A DNA stretch of 64,000 bases from Pantoea rodasii (GCF_002095465.1 NZ_MLFP01000005.1:310001-374000), one strand, 5' to 3'; counted from the stretch's first letter, positions 1-10,859 are shown. Notes: generated from the letters alone by a model not told the origin. Translations and numbers: made by a program.

Positions 1-1
1 A

Positions 2-121
2 TACCATCAGGGACGCTATACCCGCGAGACGCTGCAATCCAGCGCACGCTGGAAGCAGAATCAACGCCAGCTCAGTGCGTTGCAGGAGCGCTGGCTGGCG
101 CACAAAGCTTCGGGCAGTTAA
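2..121 (+). CDS. nagZ: Beta-N-acetylhexosaminidase, C-terminal end (partial)
   Basis: Only the last 39 codons are in the window, open from the left edge and ending in TAA. The tail is rich in Q, R and W and ends ERWLAHKASGS, which resembles the C-terminus of NagZ, the cytoplasmic glycosidase that trims N-acetylglucosamine from anhydromuropeptides in cell-wall recycling. The call rests mainly on position: nagZ lies directly before ycfP and ndh in E. coli and related bacteria, and the same two genes follow here. No catalytic part is visible, so the identification is by synteny plus a weak tail match. Confidence 0.65.
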   Translation, partial: YHQGRYTRETLQSSARWKQNQRQLSALQERWLAHKASGS

Positions 122-160
122 GCGTCGCTGCCCGGATATCCATCCACACTGAGGAAAATC

Positions 161-703
161 ATGATCATTTATCTGCACGGTTTTGATTCCAACAGTCCGG
201 GCAATCACGAGAAGGTGCTGCAGCTACAGTTTATTGACCCGGACGTCAGACTCATTAGCTACAGCACGCTTCACCCCAAACATGACATGCAGTTTTTGTT
301 AAAAGAGTGCGATAAGTTGTTACAGCAGGGTGGCGATGCGCATCCGCTGATTTGCGGCGTCGGCCTCGGCGGTTACTGGGCTGAACGCATTGGCTTTCTG
401 TGTGGCATGCGGCAGGTGATGTTTAACCCTAACCTGTTTCCGTTTGAGAACATGGAGGGCAAGATCGATCGTCCGGAAGAGTACCTGGATATTGCCACCA
501 AGTGCGTCAGTGATTTTCGTGAAAAAAATCGCGACCGCTGTCTGACCATTCTGTCACGCCATGATGAAGCGCTGGATAATCAGCGTACTGCCGCCCAGTT
601 GCATCCTTTTTACGAGATCGTATGGGACGAAGCAGCCAGTCATAAATTCAAGAATATCTCGCCCCATTTGCAGCGCATCAAAGCCTTTAAATCCCTTGCC
701 TGA
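161..703 (+). CDS. ycfP: YcfP family alpha/beta-hydrolase-like protein
   Basis: The 180-residue protein opens with [11 protein letters not shown], the usual start of YcfP (UPF0227), a small protein with an alpha/beta-hydrolase fold and no firmly assigned substrate. The segment around residues 66-72 (GVGLGGY) sits where the nucleophile elbow GxSxG is found in true hydrolases, but the Ser position is Leu here; YcfP relatives commonly show such variation, so catalysis is uncertain. The start ATG follows GAGGAAAATC, an adequate ribosome site. It lies 39 bases after nagZ and about 210 bases before ndh, the E. coli order. Length matches the family. Confidence 0.9.
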   Translation: MIIYLHGFDSNSPGNHEKVLQLQFIDPDVRLISYSTLHPKHDMQFLLKECDKLLQQGGDAHPLICGVGLGGYWAERIGFLCGMRQVMFNPNLFPFENMEGKIDRPEEYLDIATKCVSDFREKNRDRCLTILSRHDEALDNQRTAAQLHPFYEIVWDEAASHKFKNISPHLQRIKAFKSLA

Positions 704-767
704 GCCCCGGCGCGCCGCGTGATGCGGCGCACAAAATGTGTAACATTCTGATAATGCTGTTGAAAGA

Positions 768-781
768 TTGATGTACATCAA
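768..781. promoter_or_regulatory. FNR box upstream of ndh
   Basis: TTGATGTACATCAA is a perfect match to the FNR consensus TTGAT-N4-ATCAA. It lies about 135 bases before the ndh start. In E. coli ndh is repressed by FNR without oxygen through upstream FNR sites, so the same control is expected here. Confidence 0.8.
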
Positions 782-916
782 TTTTCTTATGATATGTCGA
801 TTGTGCCGTGATATTCTGCCCTCAGCTCGCGATTTAAACGTCGCCAACCCTATGTTTATTAAGGTTTTTAGTAACCATTAATTAACTATTGGTTTACAAC
901 TTTGAGGGGGTCTTTG

Positions 917-2221
917 TTGACTACATCTATGGAAAAAATCGTCATTATTGGCGGTGGTGCCGGTGGCTTAGAGCTGGCAACGCAGCTCGGCCATAAGCTT
1001 GGGCGCAATAAGAAAGCCGAGATTATTCTCGTCGATCGCAACCACAGCCATCTGTGGAAGCCATTGCTGCATGAAGTGGCTACCGGTTCAATGGACGAAG
1101 GGATTGATGCGCTGAGCTATCTGGCGCACGCGCGTAACCACGGCTTCCAGTTCCAGCTGGGATCGCTGACGCAAATCAAGCGCGACAGTAAAACCATCGA
1201 GCTGGCGGAAATCCGTGATGCTAACGGCGAGTTACTGGTGCCACAGCGCGAGCTGTCTTACGACCGTCTGGTAATGGCGCTGGGCAGCACCTCGAACGAC
1301 TTTGGCACGCCGGGCGTAAAAGACCACTGCATCTTCCTGGATAACCCGCATCAGGCACGTCGTTTCCACAACGAAATGCTCAACCTGTTCCTGCGTTTTT
1401 CAGCCAGCGAAGGTAGCCTGGAAAAAGTGAATATCGCGATTGTTGGCGGCGGCGCAACCGGCGTTGAGCTGTCAGCTGAGCTGTATAACGCGGTGAAGCA
1501 ACTGCACAGCTACGGCTATAAAGGCCTCGACAGCTCCTCCTTGAATGTCACGCTGGTGGAAGCCGGTGAACGTATTCTGCCTGCTTTGCCACCGCGTATC
1601 TCAGCGGCTGCGCATCAGGAACTCACCAAGCTCGGCGTGCGCGTCCTGACGCAAACCATGGTTACCAGCGCCACAGATGAGGGGCTGAACACCAAAGGCG
1701 GCGAATTCATTAACGCCGACCTGATGGTATGGGCTGCAGGGATCAAAGCGCCGGACTTCATGAAAGAGATTGGTGGGCTGGAAACCAACCGTATCAATCA
1801 GCTGGTGGTGAAAGACACCCTGCAAACTACCCTGGATGATGACATCTACGCGATTGGCGATTGTGCTTCCTGCGCACTGCCGAGCGGCGGCTTTGTGCCA
1901 CCGCGTGCGCAGTCTGCACACCAGATGGCATCACGCGCGCTGGAAAATATTCTGGCGCAGCGTAAAGGCAAGCCACTGAAAGCCTATGTCTATAAAGATC
2001 ACGGTTCACTGGTGTCGCTGTCACGCTTCACCACCGTAGGTAGCCTGATGGGTAATCTGATGCGCGGCTCGATGATGGTAGAAGGGCGCATCGCGCGTTT
2101 TGTCTACATCTCTCTATATCGTATGCACCAGATTGCGCTCCACGGATACTTCAAAACCGGCCTGATGATGTTGGTGGGTAGTCTGAACCGCGTGTTGCGT
2201 CCTCGTCTCAAGCTGCACTGA
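917..2221 (+). CDS. ndh: NADH dehydrogenase II (NDH-2)
   Basis: This 434-residue single-subunit flavoprotein oxidises NADH and reduces ubiquinone at the inner membrane without pumping protons. The N-terminus carries the FAD-binding motif GGGAGG (near residue 12); a second dinucleotide-binding motif, GGGATGVE, near residue 180 binds NADH; AIGDCA near residue 315 is the conserved FAD-contacting element. The basic, hydrophobic C-terminus (RLKLH) is the membrane-docking end. I chose the TTG start at 917, giving [10 protein letters not shown], because GAGGGG lies 7 bases upstream and the E. coli protein begins MTTPLKKIVI; a TTG at 902 has no ribosome site. A perfect FNR box lies upstream. The length equals that of E. 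coli Ndh. Confidence 0.95.
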   Translation: MTTSMEKIVIIGGGAGGLELATQLGHKLGRNKKAEIILVDRNHSHLWKPLLHEVATGSMDEGIDALSYLAHARNHGFQFQLGSLTQIKRDSKTIELAEIRDANGELLVPQRELSYDRLVMALGSTSNDFGTPGVKDHCIFLDNPHQARRFHNEMLNLFLRFSASEGSLEKVNIAIVGGGATGVELSAELYNAVKQLHSYGYKGLDSSSLNVTLVEAGERILPALPPRISAAAHQELTKLGVRVLTQTMVTSATDEGLNTKGGEFINADLMVWAAGIKAPDFMKEIGGLETNRINQLVVKDTLQTTLDDDIYAIGDCASCALPSGGFVPPRAQSAHQMASRALENILAQRKGKPLKAYVYKDHGSLVSLSRFTTVGSLMGNLMRGSMMVEGRIARFVYISLYRMHQIALHGYFKTGLMMLVGSLNRVLRPRLKLH

Positions 2222-2229
2222 TGATTAAC

Positions 2230-2248
2230 GGGCGGTATTGCGCCGCCC
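2230..2248 (+). terminator. GC-rich hairpin after ndh
   Basis: GGGCGG and CCGCCC form a short stem around a 7-base loop just after the ndh stop. There is no clear T-run, so it may be only a weak terminator or a transcript-stabilising hairpin. Confidence 0.35.
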
Positions 2249-2516
2249 GCTGCCCTTTAAGCGCCGTAAGCTGCTGAGAAACAATCATTCAGCTTAAGAT
2301 TACGGCGATATTTCACCCGCATTCAGAACTCTCCGAAAAACTGGCCCTGATGCCATTCCGCTGCGTTTCCTCCATTAATCTGATGTTGCAATTACGGTCC
2401 ATCTGTAAAACTTATCTCAACAAAAACGGCGCGGCGCGCACGCCGGTTATGCCTCGGCTACACAGGATTTCGTAGCGGCAGGAATGCGCGGTAACAACAT
2501 TCAGGAGGACATTCCT

Positions 2517-3059
2517 GTGAATAAATCAATGTTAGCGGGTATCGGTATCGGCGTAGCAGCAGCGTTAGGTGTTGCCGCCGTCGCCAGCATGGATGTGTTT
2601 GACCGCGGCCCGCAGTTCGCACAAGTTCTCTCGGCTACGCCGATCAAAGAGAGCATAAAACAGCCGCGACAGGAGTGTCGCAATGTGACGTTAACGCATC
2701 GTCGTGCAGTACAGGATGAGAACCGTATAGCCGGTTCGGTACTGGGTGCGGTAGCAGGCGGCGTGCTCGGTCACCAGTTTGGTGGCGGACGTGGGCGCGA
2801 TGTCGCAACGGTAGCGGGCGCGCTGGCGGGCGGTTACGGTGGTAATCAGGTGCAGGGGGCCATGCAGGACCGTGATACCTACACCACCAACGAGCAGCGT
2901 TGCAAAACCGTTTATGACAAACAGGAAAAAATGCTGGGTTATGATGTGACCTATAAAATAGGCGACCAGCAGGGCAAAATCCGCATGGAAAATGACCCTG
3001 GCACCCGCATTCCGCTCGACCGTAATGGTCAGCTGATCCTGAATTCGAATCAGGCCTGA
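2517..3059 (+). CDS. ycfJ: YcfJ, glycine-zipper envelope protein
   Basis: The product has 180 residues. An N-terminal hydrophobic segment (MLAGIGIGVAAALGVAAVAS) serves as a signal or anchor. The middle holds a glycine-zipper stretch (GSVLGAVAGGVLGHQFGGG and GALAGGYGGNQ, about residues 83-123), typical of the YcfJ/YmfA group of envelope proteins, whose role is not firmly known. The C-terminal part (YDVTYKIGDQQGKIRM) is strongly conserved with E. coli YcfJ. The start is GTG at 2517, preceded by AGGAGG 8 bases upstream; an ATG further up at 2484 would swallow that ribosome site. In E. coli comR, bhsA and ldtC lie between ycfJ and mfd; none of them is here. Confidence 0.92.
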   Translation: MNKSMLAGIGIGVAAALGVAAVASMDVFDRGPQFAQVLSATPIKESIKQPRQECRNVTLTHRRAVQDENRIAGSVLGAVAGGVLGHQFGGGRGRDVATVAGALAGGYGGNQVQGAMQDRDTYTTNEQRCKTVYDKQEKMLGYDVTYKIGDQQGKIRMENDPGTRIPLDRNGQLILNSNQA

Positions 3060-3091
3060 TTGGGCAAAGACACGTCACAGCAGCAGTAACG

Positions 3092-3119
3092 AAAAAAGCG
3101 CCGAAAGGCGCTTTTTTTT
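3092..3119. terminator. Rho-independent terminator between ycfJ and mfd
   Basis: AAAAAAGCGCC, a GAAA tetraloop, GGCGC and seven or more Ts form a classic terminator. The A-run on the left makes it usable in both directions, suiting the convergent ycfJ and mfd genes. Confidence 0.9.
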
Positions 3120-3177
3120 ATGCGGTGGTGAAGGGGAATGCGGAATTCTTCAGGCGCCATGGTTGCACGCACGACGT

Positions 3178-6100
3178 TTACACCCGGTTCTTCGCTAACT
3201 CAGCGATAAAGTTCTGTACCCATTCCATGCGCGCTTTGCGCTCTTCCAGATCGCGAGTGAACTTCAGTCGCGTTGGACCATCCAGCTTCCACTGTTTAGG
3301 ATCTTTTTGCAGCAGGCCAATTAACCAACCCGGATCGACATGATTCTGCGGTGCAAACTCGAAGAATCCGCCTTTGTCACTGGCTTCGATTTTGCGAATA
3401 CCCAGCTCGCGAGCCACCAAACGTAACCCGGCAACATCCAGCAGATTACGTGCCGCATCAGGCAATTTACCGAAGCGATCAATCATCTCCACTTTCAATT
3501 CCGCCAGATCTTGTTCATCGCTGGCCGATGCCACGCGCTTGTACAATGACAAACGGGTACTGACATCGGGGATAAAGTCGTCCGGCAACAGGGCGGGCAT
3601 GCGCAGCTCAATTTCGGTCTGATTGCTGGTAAGGTCTTCCAGCGACGGCTCGCGCCCCGCTTTTAACGCATCTACCGCATTCTCCAACAGCTCCATATAC
3701 AAGGTGAAGCCGATGGTTTCCATCTGGCCGCTCTGATCTTCACCCAGCAGTTCACCGGCACCACGAATCTCGAGGTCGTGAGTGGCCAGCGCAAAGCCTG
3801 CCCCCAAATCTTCCAGCGAGGCGATAGCTTCCAGACGCTTTTGTGCATCGGTGGTCATCGCTTTCGGATGCGGCGTTAACAGCCATGCATAGGCTTGATG
3901 GTGTGAGCGACCGACGCGGCCACGCAGCTGATGCAACTGTGCCAGACCGAAGTGATCGGCTCGTTCGATAATGATGGTGTTAGCGCTGGGCACATCAATG
4001 CCAGTTTCGATGATGGTGGTACACACCAGCACGTTAAAGCGCTGGTGGTGGAAATCATTCATCACCCGCTCTAAATCGCGCTCGCGCATCTGGCCGTGAC
4101 CGATGGCAATACGCGCTTCCGGCACCAGCTCTGCCAGTTTCTGCGTGGCTTTTTCGATATTCTCGACATCGTTATACAGGTAGTAGACCTGGCCACCGCG
4201 CAAAATTTCACGCAGGATCGCCTCGCGCACCACCAGGCTGTCGTACTCGCGCACAAAGGTTTTCACTGCCAAACGTCGCGCCGGCGGCGTGGCAATAATC
4301 GACAGATCGCGCATGCCGCTCATGGCCATATTCAACGTACGTGGAATCGGCGTGGCGGTGAGCGTCAGGATATCGACATCGGCGCGCATCGCTTTGATAC
4401 GCTCTTTGTGGCGCACGCCAAAGCGGTGCTCTTCATCGACAATCAACAGGCCGAGATCGTGCCATTTGAGGTCGTTTGACAGCAGCTTATGGGTGCCGAT
4501 CAGAATATCCACTTTGCCTTCGCGGGCCTGCTCCAGCACCTGGCTCTGCTCTTTGGCGCTACGGAAACGTGACAGCATTTCAATGCGCACCGGCCAGTTA
4601 GCAAAGCGGTCGCGGAAGTTGTCGTAGTGCTGCTGTGCCAGCAACGTTGTGGGCACCAGCACCGCGACTTGTTTGGCGTTTTCTACCGCAAGGAACGCGG
4701 CGCGCATGGCAACTTCGGTTTTACCAAAGCCCACGTCACCGCACACCAGTCGGTCCATTGCCAGCGGCTGGCACATGTCGCTGAGGACGGCATTGATCGC
4801 CTGGCCCTGATCCGGCGTGGTCTCAAACGGGAAGCCTTCGCAGAACAGTTGATACTGATCGCGATCGTGCTTAAAGGCAAAACCGGTTTTCGCCGCACGC
4901 TGGGCGTAAATATCCAGCAGTTCCGCCGCCACATCGCGCACTTTCTCGGCGGCTTTCTGCCGGGCGCGTGACCAGGCATCGCTGCCTAATTTATGCAGTG
5001 GGGCATTTTCATCGGCACCACCGGCATAGCGGCTGATCAGATGCAGCGACGAAACGGGCACGTAGAGCTTGGCGTCTCCTGCATAAGAGAGCATCAGGTA
5101 TTCCGCGATAATGCCGCCGGCTTCCAGCGTCGTCAGGCCGATATAGCGGCCTACGCCATGTTCCAGATGCACCACCGGCTGGCCAGGATGCAGTTCGGCA
5201 AGGTTACGAATCAGCACATCAGGATTAATGGTGCGACGATTGTCCTGGCGGCGACGGCTGACGCGTTCACCGAGCAGATCGCTTTCACAAATCAGCGCGC
5301 GATGGCCTGCGCTATCAATGAACCCGCGTTCGCTGGCACCGATCATCAAACTGTGTGGCTGTTTGCTGGCCTCGTCGAAGTGCTCAATCGGTAACGGACG
5401 CAGCTTGATGCGCGCCAGCAGCTCCTGCAGGCTTTCACGGCGGCCTTCACTTTCTACGGAGAAAATGATCTGACCATCAAACTGTTCGAGGAACTGACGC
5501 AGCAAATCGAGTGGCGCTTTCGCCTGAGCCTGCACCGTGAGTTCCGGCAGAGGCTGGTAGCCGAGATTGGTATTCGCGGCTTTTCTGGCAGCGTCTCGCT
5601 GTTTAACTGCATACGTGGCCAGCTTTTTAGCTCACCGAGCAGTGCATCCGGCCGCAGCCATAAGGTGGCGGGCTCCAGCAGCGGACGCATGGGATCGATG
5701 CGGCGATTTTCAAAACGCGCATTCGCGTCCTGCCAGAAGCGGTCGGCGCTGCTGTGCAGATCGCCGCTGTTGAGCACCAGCGTATTGGCGGGCAGATAGC
5801 TAAACAGCGTCGGCAATTCCTGCTCGAAAACAGCGGCTGCCAGTATTCGATACCCGCAGGCAGCGTGCCCTTACTCACCTGCTGATAGACGTGTTCCGGC
5901 TCGCGGCGGACATCGAACAATTCGCGCCAGCGGCTGCGAAACAGTTCTATCGCGGCTTTGTCAGTGGGGAACTCATGCGCAGGCAGCAGATTGATGGCGT
6001 TGACCGCCTCCAGCGTGCGTTGGCTGTCGACATCAAACAGGCGCAGACTGTCAATTTCATCATCAAAGAAATCGATACGGTAGGGCTGATCGCTGCCCAT

Positions 6101-6617
6101 CGGGAACAAGTCGAGCAAGGCGCCGCGCGTGGCGTATTCGCCATGCTCCATCACCTGATCAACATGTCGATAACCGGCTTGCTCCAGCTGGTCGCGCAGT
6201 GCATCACGCGATAGCTTTTGCCCCTGCTGCATCACCAAGCATGGCCGTGCAGGAAGCTATGCGGACAGACACGCTGCATCAGCGTGTTGACCGGCATAAT
6301 CAGCATGCCGCGCGTAAATTGGGCAACTGGTATAAGGTGGAAAGACGAGTGGAGATGATGTCCTGATGCGGGGAGAAGCTGTCGTAGGGCAGCGTTTCCC
6401 AATCGGCGAGATTCGTGACCGGCAGATCGGTGAACTGGCGAATCTCTTCCTGCAAGCGCAGGGCAGATTGCATATCCGGGGTAATCATCAGCACCGGACC
6501 CGGGTGGCGTTCGGTGATACTGGCGCACTCAACCGCCTGCGCGGCACCAATCAGTTCGCCGAGCTGACGATGATCGCCCGCTTTCGCAGGCAGGGTATAA
6601 CGACTCTGTTCCGACAT
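3178..6617 (-). CDS. mfd: Transcription-repair coupling factor Mfd (frame broken at four places)
   Basis: Mfd displaces stalled RNA polymerase from damaged DNA and recruits UvrA. The start at 6617 gives MSEQSRYTLPAKAG, like E. coli Mfd. The frame then shifts four times, near 6315, 6237, 5827-5830 and 5581-5584, before the long intact 785-residue part (UvrB-like end, RNA-polymerase-interaction region, helicase motor with GDVGFGKTE as Walker A and DEEH as Walker B, and the C-terminal TRCF domain). At each break adding one base to a short T or A run restores the expected protein, for example HGHALVMQQGQ and WQPLFFEQELPTLF. With four bases restored the gene encodes 1147 residues, against 1148 in E. 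coli. I therefore treat it as one functional gene carrying sequence errors. Confidence 0.93.
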
Positions 6618-6710
6618 AAGGACTCGACATTCTCTCCTTGGATTCCAGGGCGTCATCATTCCATAATCCGCCCTAAGGATCATCTGTCGCGGTGCTATTT
6701 CTCATCGCCC

Positions 6711-6828
6711 TTCATACTTCGCACTGTGGTCGCGTTGGCTGCGACTGCGAATCCCCGGTCACTGACTTCAGTAAGCTCCCGGGGATTCGCAGTCTTGCCG
6801 CCTTGCCACAGCACGAATTATTTTGGGC
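6711..6828. repeat. ERIC element, copy 1
   Basis: About 118 bases match the enterobacterial repetitive intergenic consensus: a GTTGGCTGCG arm, a central hairpin built on AATCCCCGG and CCGGGGATT, GCCGCCTTG, and the end GAATTATTTTGGG. It lies between the mfd start and the small gene at 6925-7134. Confidence 0.85.
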
Positions 6829-6924
6829 TGACTTCAGTCAGTGACTGGAGATTCATTTCATTGCCGCGTGATTCGCTTGGCGACCTTATCCTGTGGGTCA
6901 GCACCTTGAATTATTCGGGTATAG

Positions 6925-7134
6925 CTACTTACTTGATTGCTGTGTGTAGTGCATGCGCGGACGATCGACGTTGGCCCAGGACAGCTCTTTTTCTAGATGA
7001 TAGCTGTGATTGCCGTCGTCCCACTTCACGTAATAGCCGGTTGCCGCATCTCCCTGTTCAAAGACGTTGACGATCTCGCCTCTGATTTCTCCCGATTTGT
7101 GCTTAACAATACTGCCCTTGGGATATCTGAACAT
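6925..7134 (-). CDS. Small uncharacterised protein, 69 residues
   Basis: I do not recognise the family. The product is soluble and highly charged, beginning MFRYPKGSIVKHKSG and containing GYYVKWDDGNHSYHLEKEL. The pattern of short alternating strands with a central VKWDDG resembles small SH3-like or KOW-like barrels that carry a 'position-in-context' basic start, but this is only a shape impression. It is very likely translated: AAGGAG lies 7 bases before the ATG. It sits alone between the divergent mfd and lolC genes and is bracketed by two ERIC elements, a place where E. coli has no gene. No partner or function can be inferred. Confidence 0.7.
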   Translation of the reverse strand: MFRYPKGSIVKHKSGEIRGEIVNVFEQGDAATGYYVKWDDGNHSYHLEKELSWANVDRPRMHYTQQSSK

Positions 7135-7156
7135 GGGTATTCTCCTTTTCGCCCGG

Positions 7157-7269
7157 CATCTTTCGCACCGTGGCGGCGTTGGCTGCGCCTGCTAACCCCA
7201 GTCACTTACTGATGTAAACTCCTGGGGATTAGCAGGCTTGCCGCCTTGCCACAGCACGAAATCTTTGGG
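7157..7269. repeat. ERIC element, copy 2
   Basis: About 113 bases with the ERIC core ACCCCAGTCACTTACTGATG and CTCCTGGGGATT, flanked by GTTGGCTGCG and GCCGCCTTG arms. The outer ends (TTTCG / CGAAA) pair, giving one long imperfect hairpin. Confidence 0.88.
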
Positions 7270-7349
7270 CTGACTGCGGTGCTGATTAAACGGGCTTACT
7301 GCGGTGCCGGCTGACTACGGTGCTGATTGACCGGGCTAACGGGGGTGCC
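7268..7349. repeat. 41-bp tandem repeat, two copies
   Basis: Two 41-base units run head to tail (7268-7308 and 7309-7349), each beginning GGCTGACT and ending GGTGCC, with about five differences between them. They start on the last bases of ERIC copy 2 and occupy the lolC upstream region. The remaining bases to 7573 hold no gene that I can support. Confidence 0.75.
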
Positions 7350-7573
7350 GGTTGGACATAAAATCTTTGCTACACGAGCGAGTCTACCGCAGGGTATGCC
7401 TAATAAACGCACAATGAGTATCATTATTTTGTCGCAATTTTATGCATTGACGCAGATCGCGACGTATTTGGATGCAACTTTGCCGCAGACTCAGAGGGTT
7501 AGAGGTTTCATAAACAGGACGGCTCCTTTATCATCCCTGTACTTATTTTCAGGCAACTGCCAAGACGGATCTC

Positions 7574-8772
7574 ATGTATCAACCAGTCGCGTTATTCATC
7601 GGTTTGCGCTACATGCGTGGACGTGCCTCAGACCGCTTCGGTCGCTTCGTCTCCTGGCTTTCCACTATCGGCATCACGCTCGGCGTGCTGGCGCTGGTGA
7701 CGGTGCTGTCAGTGATGAACGGCTTCGAGCGTGAGCTGGAAGGCAATATCCTCGGCCTGATGCCGCAAGCGTTGGTCACCAGCGATAAAGGCAGCATCAA
7801 TCCGCAGCAGGTGACGGCGGAGAGCCTCAAATTGCAGGGCGTGACGCGCGTGGCACCGTTGACCACCGCGGATGTGGTGCTGCAGAGCGCGCGCAACGTC
7901 TCGGTGGGCGTGATGCTGGGCATCAATCCTGACGAACAGGATCCGCTGACGCCGTACCTCGTCAATACTCAACAAAGCGTACTGCAACCAGGCCAATACA
8001 ATGTGATTCTCGGCGAACAGCTGGCCTCTCAGTTAGGTGTGAAACGTGGCGATCAGCTGCGTCTGATGGTGCCGACGGTGAGCCAGTTCACGCCGGTCGG
8101 GCGTTTACCAAGTCAGCGTATCTTCACGGTGGCGGGGACTTACGCCGCCAACAGCGAAGTCGATGCCTACCAGATTTTGGTGAACCAGCAGGATGCCTCA
8201 CGCGTGATGCGCTATCCGCTGGGTAACATCACCGGCTGGCGTTTGTGGCTGGAGAAACCGCTGAATGTGGATGCCTTCAGCGAACAGAAACTGCCGGATG
8301 GCCTGACGCTGAAAGACTGGCGCGAGCGCAAAGGCGATCTGTTCCAGGCGGTGCGCATGGAAAAAACATGATGGGCCTGCTGCTGAGCCTGATCATTGCG
8401 GTAGCGGCGTTTAACATCATTACTTCACTCGGCCTGCTGATCATGGAAAAGCAGGGCGAAGTGGCGATTCTGCAAACGCAGGGCTTAACCCGTCGACAGA
8501 TTGTCGCGGTGTTTATGGTGCAGGGCGCCAGTGCCGGCATTATCGGCACCTTGCTCGGTACGCTGCTCGGCGTGCTGCTCGCCAGCCAGCTGAACAATTT
8601 GATGCCGGTGATTGGCCTGTTCCTTGATGGTGCGGCGCTACCGGTTGATATCAATGTCTGGCAGGTGGTCACTATTGCGCTGGTCTCAATGATCGTTGCG
8701 TTGCTCTCTACCCTTTATCCGTCATGGCGCGCTGCCGCCGTTCAACCCGCTGAGGCTTTACGTTATGAGTAA
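7574..8772 (+). CDS. lolC: Lipoprotein-releasing ABC transporter permease LolC (one frameshift)
   Basis: LolC is the inner-membrane subunit that pairs with LolE around the LolD ATPase to extract outer-membrane lipoproteins and hand them to LolA. The N-terminal part (to 8371) has the first membrane segment, the MNGFEREL motif and the periplasmic domain; the second part supplies the three C-terminal membrane segments and ends QPAEALRYE. The frame breaks in the six-A run at 8361-8366: one more A gives the expected [12 protein letters not shown]. Corrected, the protein has 399 residues, the E. coli length. The stop overlaps the lolD ATG. The gene is divergent from mfd, as in E. coli. Confidence 0.94.
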
Positions 8773-9466
8773 TACCCCTTTGTTGCAGTGTCGTGACCTG
8801 TGCAAACGCTATCAGGAAGGCAGCGTGCAGACCGATGTGCTGCGCAATGTGGCTTTCAGCCTGCAGCCAGGCGAACTGACAGCCATCGTTGGCAGCTCCG
8901 GTTCGGGTAAAAGTACCTTGCTGCACTTGCTCGGCGGCCTGGATGCGCCAACCTCGGGCGACGTGGTGTTTGACGGCAAATCACTGAATGCCATGTCGTC
9001 TGCGGCTAAAGCCGAACTGCGCAACCGTGAACTCGGTTTTATCTACCAGTTCCACCATTTATTGCCAGACTTCACGGCGCTGGAGAACGTGGCGATGCCG
9101 TTGTTGATTGGCAAAACCGCCAAAGCCGAAGCTTCCTCACGTGCGCTGGAAATGCTGGCAGCGGTAGGGCTGGAAAAACGTGCCGCACATCGTCCTTCTG
9201 AGCTGTCAGGCGGTGAGCGTCAGCGTGTGGCGATTGCGCGCGCGTTGGTCAATCGTCCGCGTCTGGTGATGGCAGATGAACCCACCGGTAACCTGGATGC
9301 GCGTAACGCCGATGCGATTTTCAAACTGCTGGGTGAACTCAATCAGCAGCAGGGCACCGCATTTCTGGTGGTGACGCACGATCTGAACCTGGCTAAACGT
9401 TTAAACCGTCAGATGGAGATGCTCGACGGTCAGCTGAGCGAACATCTGACGCTGGGAGCCATCTGA
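8765..9466 (+). CDS. lolD: Lipoprotein-releasing ABC transporter ATPase LolD
   Basis: The 233-residue ATPase powers the LolCDE complex at the cytoplasmic face of the inner membrane. It shows Walker [11 protein letters not shown] near residue 42, the Q-loop [10 protein letters not shown], the ABC signature LSGGERQR near residue 145, Walker [12 protein letters not shown], and the switch His in VVTHD. The ATG at 8765 overlaps the lolC stop (TATGAGTAA), so the genes are translationally coupled. The open frame extends upstream to 8696, but that part lies inside lolC and has no ribosome site. Confidence 0.96.
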   Translation: MSNTPLLQCRDLCKRYQEGSVQTDVLRNVAFSLQPGELTAIVGSSGSGKSTLLHLLGGLDAPTSGDVVFDGKSLNAMSSAAKAELRNRELGFIYQFHHLLPDFTALENVAMPLLIGKTAKAEASSRALEMLAAVGLEKRAAHRPSELSGGERQRVAIARALVNRPRLVMADEPTGNLDARNADAIFKLLGELNQQQGTAFLVVTHDLNLAKRLNRQMEMLDGQLSEHLTLGAI

Positions 9467-10710
9467 TGGGTTCGTCATTATCCCTGCTGCTTGGATTGCG
9501 CTTTAGTCGCGGTCGGCGGCGCGGTGGTATGGTCTCACTGATCTCCATCATCTCGACGATCGGTATCGCCCTCGGTGTCGCCGTGTTGATTATTGGCCTG
9601 AGTGCAATGAACGGTTTTGAGCGCGAGCTGAATAAGCGCATTCTGGCCGTGGTACCGCACGGTGAGATCGAACCGGTGAATCAGCCTTTCCGCAACTGGC
9701 AACCGATGATTGCACCGATTGAAAAAGTGCCGGGCATCGCGGCAGCGGCGCCTTACGTTAACTTCACCGGTTTGATTGAGAGCGGCGCGAAGATGCAGGC
9801 GCTGCAGGTGAAAGGTGTCGATCCGCAACAGGAATCACGCCTGAGCGCCTTGCCGAGCTTTGTCGATGGCGATGCATGGCAGCAATTTGGCGCGGATAAG
9901 CAGCAGATCATCCTGGGTGGTGGTATTGCCAAATCACTCAACGTGAAGCAGGGCGATTGGATCACCATCATGATCCCCAACAATGACGGAGAGAATAAGC
10001 TGCTGCAGCCGAAGCGTATTCGCCTGCAGGTGTCGGGTATTCTTCAGCTCAGCGGGATGCTGGATCACAGCCTGGCGCTGGTACCCCTGGCGGATGCGCA
10101 AAAATATCTTGATATGGGTGACAGCGTCAGCGGCATTGCGCTAAAGATGAGCGATCCGTTCCAGGCGCAAAAACTGGTGCGCGATGCCGGTGAAGCCACT
10201 CACTCCTACGTCTATATTAAGAGCTGGATTGGCACTTACGGTTACATGTATCGCGATATCCAGATGATCCGCGCGATTATGTATCTGGCGATGGTGCTGG
10301 TGATTGGTGTGGCCTGTTTCAATATTGTCTCAACGCTGGTGATGGCGGTGAAAGACAAGAGCAGCGATATTGCGGTGCTGCGCACGCTGGGTGCCAAAGA
10401 TGGCCTGATCCGCGCCATCTTTATCTGGTATGGCTTGCTGGCTGGATTGCTCGGCAGCATCAGCGGCGTCGTGGTGGGTGTGCTGGTGGCGCTCAACCTA
10501 ACGCCAATCATCCGTGGACTGGAGCAGGTTACCGGCCATCAGCTGCTGGCGGGGGATATCTACTTTATTGATTTCCTGCCCTCGGAGCTGCACTGGATTG
10601 ATGTGATTTCGGTGCTGGTGACCGCTATCCTGCTCAGCCTGATTGCCAGCTGGTATCCGGCACGGCGTGCCAGCCGTATCGATCCCGCTCGCGTTCTCAG
10701 CGGGCAATAA
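9466..10710 (+). CDS. lolE: Lipoprotein-releasing ABC transporter permease LolE
   Basis: LolE is the partner of LolC; in the E. coli complex it receives the lipoprotein from the membrane. The 414-residue protein has one N-terminal membrane helix (about residues 22-46), the MNGFEREL motif, a large periplasmic domain, and three C-terminal helices with a MacB/FtsX-type permease arrangement, ending [18 protein letters not shown]. Its ATG overlaps the lolD stop (TGATG). It is homologous to LolC just upstream, reflecting an old duplication. In E. coli nagK follows; here a hairpin and then cobB follow directly. Confidence 0.96.
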   Translation: MGSSLSLLLGLRFSRGRRRGGMVSLISIISTIGIALGVAVLIIGLSAMNGFERELNKRILAVVPHGEIEPVNQPFRNWQPMIAPIEKVPGIAAAAPYVNFTGLIESGAKMQALQVKGVDPQQESRLSALPSFVDGDAWQQFGADKQQIILGGGIAKSLNVKQGDWITIMIPNNDGENKLLQPKRIRLQVSGILQLSGMLDHSLALVPLADAQKYLDMGDSVSGIALKMSDPFQAQKLVRDAGEATHSYVYIKSWIGTYGYMYRDIQMIRAIMYLAMVLVIGVACFNIVSTLVMAVKDKSSDIAVLRTLGAKDGLIRAIFIWYGLLAGLLGSISGVVVGVLVALNLTPIIRGLEQVTGHQLLAGDIYFIDFLPSELHWIDVISVLVTAILLSLIASWYPARRASRIDPARVLSGQ

Positions 10711-10720
10711 AGATATAAAA

Positions 10721-10742
10721 CGCAGCCGCCTTCGCGGCTGCG
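10721..10742 (+). terminator. Hairpin after lolE
   Basis: CGCAGCCGC and GCGGCTGCG form a perfect 9-bp stem with a CTTC loop 10 bases after the lolE stop, followed by CACATTTT. Probable terminator of the lolCDE operon, with a modest T-tract. Confidence 0.7.
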
Positions 10743-10859
10743 CACATTTTCAGCGTCTGTGGCATGCAGCCGTCATGCGTAGCCGCTATTATCGGGAACC
10801 ATTAACCCGAGCTAAACACCCGACATGCGGTGATAACCACCGCAGCATAAGGAGCCTTT

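Noticed and set aside
6366-7070. Plus-strand 234-residue open frame
   Set aside because: It lies opposite the mfd start, crosses an ERIC element and overlaps the small gene on the other strand; its composition is not protein-like.
7327-7734. Plus-strand open frame before lolC
   Set aside because: It runs from the tandem repeat into lolC in another frame and has no recognisable protein pattern.
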